This document shows, one piece after another, positions 31,707 through 34,755 of a stretch of 34,755 bases of DNA; the stretch's first letter is position 1; each line of letters opens with the position of its first letter. Under the pieces are notes generated by a model, which was given only the letters and a program-made list of their open reading frames with translations, was not told where the DNA came from and searched no databases. Origin of the DNA: an uncultured Clostridia bacterium (GTDB lineage: Bacteria > Bacillota > Clostridia > Christensenellales > Borkfalkiaceae); NCBI GenBank assembly GCA_944367955.1, contig CALVWU010000009.1:1-34755 (forward strand), given 5' to 3'. The position numbers and the translations under genes are program-made.

Positions 31707-32195
31707 TTAAATACGCAGCGAGTCTGCCCACTCTTTAAGCTCGCTTTCGGTCACATCGCCGCTCAGCCTTTTGCTGCGCCGCCAATCGACGGACGGCGAA
31801 CAGCTTTTGTGCAGAACGGCGTCGGTATTGCCCGCTCCGCTGCCGCCCGAAGTAAAAAACGGCACCACCGTTTTGCCCGAAAAATCATAGCTTTCCAAAA
31901 AGGTCTGCACTATTCTCGGCGCAACGTACCACCATATGGGGAAGCCCACAAACACCACGCTATACCCCGACATATCCTTTACCGAACGCGCGATAGCGGG
32001 GCGACAGGCTTCATCCGCCATCTCGCGCGAGGAGCGCGAAGAGCGGTTTGTCCAGTCAAGGTCGGCCGCGATGTAAGGTTTTGCGGGCGCGATCTCGAAC
32101 AGTTCGCCGCCGCATGCCTTTGCCAGCTTTTGCGCGGCGCGGGCGGTCACCCCGCTGCACGAAAAATACGCCACGAGTATCTTTGATCCGTTCAT
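31707..32195 (-). CDS. flavodoxin family protein
   Basis: The 162-residue flavodoxin-like protein has the FMN phosphate loop at the N terminus (KILVAYFSCSGVTARAAQKLA), then VVFVGFPIWWYVAPRIVQTFLE and the isoalloxazine-side loop region VVPFFTSGGSGAGN. It probably transfers electrons, perhaps to its operon partner. I choose the ATG at 32195: the GTG at 32204 lies inside the Shine-Dalgarno GAGGTG, and the spacing to ATG is right. The promoter and a Fur-like palindrome lie upstream. Confidence 0.9.
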   Translation of the reverse strand: MNGSKILVAYFSCSGVTARAAQKLAKACGGELFEIAPAKPYIAADLDWTNRSSRSSREMADEACRPAIARSVKDMSGYSVVFVGFPIWWYVAPRIVQTFLESYDFSGKTVVPFFTSGGSGAGNTDAVLHKSCSPSVDWRRSKRLSGDVTESELKEWADSLRI

Positions 32196-32281
32196 ATTAA
32201 TCACCTCACAAAAAAAGTATCGGCGCGGCGCGTAAAGCGTTGCGCCGCGGGCGCAGACATATCGCCTTCGCCCGCGATCAT

Positions 32282-32310
32282 ATTATACTACCCGTGCGCC
32301 GCAATGTAAA
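32282..32310 (-). promoter_or_regulatory. promoter of flavodoxin-CMD operon
   Basis: -35 TTTACA (32310..32305), 17-nt spacer, -10 TATAAT (32287..32282). Confidence 0.88.
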
Positions 32311-32323
32311 ATACTTATATTTT

Positions 32324-32334
32324 ATGATTATCAT
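32324..32334. promoter_or_regulatory. Fur-like palindrome
   Basis: ATGAT-t-ATCAT, matching the core of the Fur/Zur-type box, 14 bp upstream of the -35. Flavodoxins are frequently iron-repressed, so it fits, but the flanks do not extend the match. Confidence 0.35.
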
Positions 32335-32375
32335 GCGGCTAAGTTATGCTTTGCCCGCCGCATCCCAAGCGCACA

Positions 32376-32410
32376 AAGGGGCGGGCGCGCAGATGCGCAC
32401 CCGCCCCTTT
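32376..32410 (-). terminator. hairpin after flotillin gene, probable terminator
   Basis: Inverted repeat of about 16 bp with one mismatch (arms 32376-32391 and about 32395-32410), roughly 85 nt after the flotillin stop. No strong U-tract. Confidence 0.5.
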
Positions 32411-32495
32411 AAAAGCGGTAAAATTGTTCTATCCGCACCCGCCGTAAAAGGCAGGGAATGCGTTTTGCCGCATAATATATGCGGACGAATACAGC

Positions 32496-33944
32496 TTATT
32501 CGGGCTTTTTGCCGCCCTTTGCGGGTTTAGCGGCTTCGGCCGCGGGCTGTGCATCGGACTGCTGCACGGCCGCCGCGCCGTCGTCTTCGCTCTTTACCGG
32601 CGAAATTATCGAAGGCAGCGTAAGCCCCGCCATGTTGTAAATTTCTTCAAGCGGAGGCAGCGACTTTAACAGCCCCGACAAGAAGTTTGCGGTGGATGTT
32701 TTGCCGTCGGCAGACGTGCCGCCGTCCCACACCGTAACCTTGTCTATCTTTACGCCGGATATGGCCTTTACCTGCTCGGCGACGATGGTTTCGAGCTTGT
32801 CGGCTATCAGCAGGCGCACGGCGTCGGGCGCGGTGCCCGCGCTCTTTACCAATGCGTCCATACCTTCGGCCTGCTTTGAAAGCTTTTCGCGCAGGCCGCG
32901 GGCCTCGGCGTCCATCTTTGCATATATGGCGTCGGCTTCGCCGCGGGCCTTGCGGCGGGTCTGTTCGGCGATGGCTTCGGCCTCAATTTCAAGTTTCTGC
33001 TTTTCGATATTTGCGGCAACGATTATATCCGCTTCCTTGGTGGCCTTTTCGCGCGCGGCGCGGGCGACTTCGGCCGACTGTTCGGCGGAGTAACTCTCTT
33101 CGAGGGCCTTTGCCGCCTGAACCTTTTCGGCGGCGACGGCTATACGCAGGGATTCGGCCTCCTTTTCGCGCAGGGTGGCCTGCGAGCGGGCTATATCGGC
33201 CTTGGCCACGTTTTCGCCGTCGATGGCGGCGGATTCGGCCTGCGCCACGCGGATGCGTTCTTCCATTTTTGCGTTGGCCTGGCCTATCGCACCCTTTTTA
33301 TCCTCTTCGGCAACGGATACGCGGGCGTCGTTAATGGCTTTTGCGGCCGCTTCCTGGCCGAGTGCGGTTATGTAGCCCGATTCATCGGTAATGTCGGTAA
33401 CGTTTACGTTTATAAGGCGCAGACCCACCTTTTTAAGCTCGCCTTCGACGTTGCGCGAGATGGCCTCTAAAAACTTGTCGCGGTCGGAGTTTATCTCCTC
33501 TATGTTCATGGTTGCGATAACAAGGCGGAGCTGACCGAAGATGATGTCGCGCGCAAGGTCGCTTATCTGGGCAAGCTTTAACATGCCCAGGCGTTCGGCG
33601 GCATTTTGCATGATGCCCGGTTCGGTGGATATGCCCACGGTGAATATCGAGGGCACGTCTATGCGGATGTTCTGCTTAGAGAGCGCGTTCTTTAAGTCGA
33701 CCGAAATGGACAGCGGGGTAAGATCCATAAACGTGAACTTTTGAAAGAACGGCCACACGAACGCCGCACCGCCGTGGATGCATTTGGCCGAGGAATATGT
33801 GCCGTCGGACGAGGCTTTAAGCTTGCCGTAAATTATCATTATCTTATCCGGCGGACAGGTTTTGTAACGCGCGGCCACGGTGAGGATTATAAGCGCAATC
33901 AAAAGCACCACAACCACCACAACCGCAATGATCGCTTCCATCAT
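32496..33944 (-). CDS. floT: flotillin-like SPFH protein
   Basis: The 482-residue membrane-microdomain scaffold has an N-terminal membrane segment (about 3-23), an SPFH/band-7 domain (about 27-190), a long Ala/Glu coiled coil (about 195-350) rich in KAxAEAEA-type repeats, a flotillin C-terminal part (DAVRLLIADKLETIVAEQVKAISGVKIDKVTVWDGG) and a Pro/Ala/Lys-rich tail. It oligomerises and organises membrane protein complexes. AAGGAG lies 10 nt before the ATG. It follows an NfeD-like gene by 108 nt in one operon, the same order as yuaF-floT in Bacillus. Confidence 0.92.
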   Translation of the reverse strand: MMEAIIAVVVVVVLLIALIILTVAARYKTCPPDKIMIIYGKLKASSDGTYSSAKCIHGGAAFVWPFFQKFTFMDLTPLSISVDLKNALSKQNIRIDVPSIFTVGISTEPGIMQNAAERLGMLKLAQISDLARDIIFGQLRLVIATMNIEEINSDRDKFLEAISRNVEGELKKVGLRLINVNVTDITDESGYITALGQEAAAKAINDARVSVAEEDKKGAIGQANAKMEERIRVAQAESAAIDGENVAKADIARSQATLREKEAESLRIAVAAEKVQAAKALEESYSAEQSAEVARAAREKATKEADIIVAANIEKQKLEIEAEAIAEQTRRKARGEADAIYAKMDAEARGLREKLSKQAEGMDALVKSAGTAPDAVRLLIADKLETIVAEQVKAISGVKIDKVTVWDGGTSADGKTSTANFLSGLLKSLPPLEEIYNMAGLTLPSIISPVKSEDDGAAAVQQSDAQPAAEAAKPAKGGKKPE

Positions 33945-34017
33945 GGTATTATATCTCCTTAAATTTATTCACACGCGCCCGCGGACGGGAGCGCACAGCG
34001 TTTAAATAGCGTTATCT

Positions 34018-34051
34018 GCGGCATATATGCGGCTCAACCGCACTATATGCC
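34018..34051 (-). repeat. intercistronic hairpin between NfeD and flotillin genes
   Basis: Interrupted stem CGGCATAT/ATATGCCG with TGCGG/CCGCA inside, loop CTCAA. It directly follows the NfeD stop. No U-tract, so it probably modulates rather than ends transcription. Confidence 0.5.
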
Positions 34052-34052
34052 G

Positions 34053-34643
34053 TTACTGTTTTTTGCTTACGACGGCAAAATCTTCGTTGTATTCGTCGAT
34101 GACGACCACGGTATCGACGGGCAGTCTGTCGCCGTCGGTAACGGCGTCAAGCTCCATATACCTGCCCTGGGCGGTAAGGGTTATTTTGCCCCTGCCCGTG
34201 CGGTTTTGAGGAACGGACACATACACCGTGGCGGCGTTGCCCACAAGGTTAGACTTGATTATATTGCCCGAACACTGCATTTTTGCTATGCCGCGCATGG
34301 CAAACGCCACGCCGAACAGGGCGGCCGAACCCGTTGCAAACGCAATTAGCACGGGTGCCCACAAATTTTCGGGCATAAAGGTTTGCGCGGTGAAGCCGCA
34401 CCAGCCGCCGAGCGTGAAAAAAGCCGTAAGGCTCTTTATGGTGAACAGCGAAAGTCCGCCGCCCACGTCGGCATCGCCATCAAGTCCGCCGTCGAACCCG
34501 CCGTCGAGCGAGGTATCGAAATCAACGTCGCTGCCGAAAGAAAACAGCAACATTATTATTTGAATTACAAGCAGCACGCTAGCCACGACAGCTATTATAA
34601 AATACGTCTTTTCGGCCGCGCTCAATTGAATGAACCATTCCAT
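34053..34643 (-). CDS. NfeD-like membrane protein (YuaF type)
   Basis: The 196-residue partner of flotillin has membrane helices at about 13-36, 69-89 and 94-118 and an OB-fold domain at about 127-192 (GNAATVYVSVPQNRTGRGKITLTAQGRYMELDAVTDGDRLPVDTVVVIDEYNEDFAVV). A Gly/Asp-rich loop (37-63) with repeated DGGxDG sits between the first two helices and could bind a divalent cation. It has no protease domain, so it is the short NfeD class. AAGGAG precedes the ATG. Confidence 0.9.
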   Translation of the reverse strand: MEWFIQLSAAEKTYFIIAVVASVLLVIQIIMLLFSFGSDVDFDTSLDGGFDGGLDGDADVGGGLSLFTIKSLTAFFTLGGWCGFTAQTFMPENLWAPVLIAFATGSAALFGVAFAMRGIAKMQCSGNIIKSNLVGNAATVYVSVPQNRTGRGKITLTAQGRYMELDAVTDGDRLPVDTVVVIDEYNEDFAVVSKKQ

Positions 34644-34701
34644 TTTTAACGTTTTCTCCTTAAAAGAGTGCGCAATCGAATGATATGCACATCTTAAAAT
34701 T

Positions 34702-34731
34702 ATTATACCACACGCCCGCGTATTTTGTCAA
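34702..34731 (-). promoter_or_regulatory. promoter of NfeD-flotillin operon
   Basis: -35 TTGACA (34731..34726), 18-nt spacer, -10 TATAAT (34707..34702). The remaining bases to the window end hold no gene. Confidence 0.88.
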
Positions 34732-34755
34732 TTGCCCCGCAAAAACTTATACCGT

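Noticed and set aside
1..34755. CRISPR arrays, tRNA genes, insertion sequences, phage or conjugative genes
   Set aside because: I looked for regular repeat-spacer patterns, cloverleaf ends with CCA, transposase motifs and paired terminal repeats and found none.

Overview
The window looks like a chromosomal segment of a Gram-positive, low-to-mid GC bacterium of class Clostridia (Bacillota). The signs are a complete S10-spc-alpha ribosomal-protein cluster in Firmicutes order, a KOW-domain protein between map and infA, zinc-type S14, S4 and L36, a zinc-lid adenylate kinase, a yuaF/floT-like NfeD-flotillin pair, and very readable sigma-A promoters (TTGACA-17-TATAAT) with AGGAGG-type ribosome binding sites. 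A Christensenellales-like lineage is a guess only.

Layout. Positions 1-65 are the 5' end of a 16S rRNA gene read leftward out of the window. It is driven by four tandem, similar promoters at 285-705. Positions 842-8901 hold small housekeeping and accessory units: a two-helix membrane protein with a promoter that touches its start codon; a divergent XRE repressor / PH-domain membrane protein pair with matched operators; a lipoprotein NlpC/P60 endopeptidase; a DUF1858-sirtuin operon; an unrecognised polytopic membrane protein; a MATE exporter; a Bcp peroxiredoxin; and a metallophosphoesterase.

Positions 9206-26239 are the ribosomal-protein supercluster, all leftward, from a consensus promoter near 26211-26239 to a strong terminator at 9206-9240. 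The order is rpsJ-rplC-rplD-rplW-rplB-rpsS-rplV-rpsC-rplP-rpmC-rpsQ-rplN-rplX-rplE-rpsN-rpsH-rplF-rplR-rpsE-rpmD-rplO-secY-adk-map-(KOW)-infA-rpmJ-rpsM-rpsK-rpsD-rpoA-rplQ. Gene order is ordinary. The non-coding parts are not: a structured 5' leader with an intrinsic terminator lies ahead of rpsJ, and four large spacers (about 177, 208, 170 and 483 nt) interrupt an otherwise tightly packed operon. L17 and L24 are enlarged.

Positions 26594-34731 carry a dGTPase-like HD hydrolase (apparently leaderless), a membrane-anchored DUF2188 protein, a reading frame that joins part of a secreted GH3 glycosidase to the C-terminal half of xylulokinase (a deletion fusion or an assembly chimera), a flavodoxin-carboxymuconolactone decarboxylase operon with a Fur-like palindrome upstream, and an NfeD-flotillin operon.

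No CRISPR array, tRNA, insertion sequence or phage gene was recognised. The best candidates for something undescribed are the regulatory RNA and spacer elements of the ribosomal operon, especially the leader at 26045-26204 and the interval 12225-12715, and the tandem rRNA promoter array.
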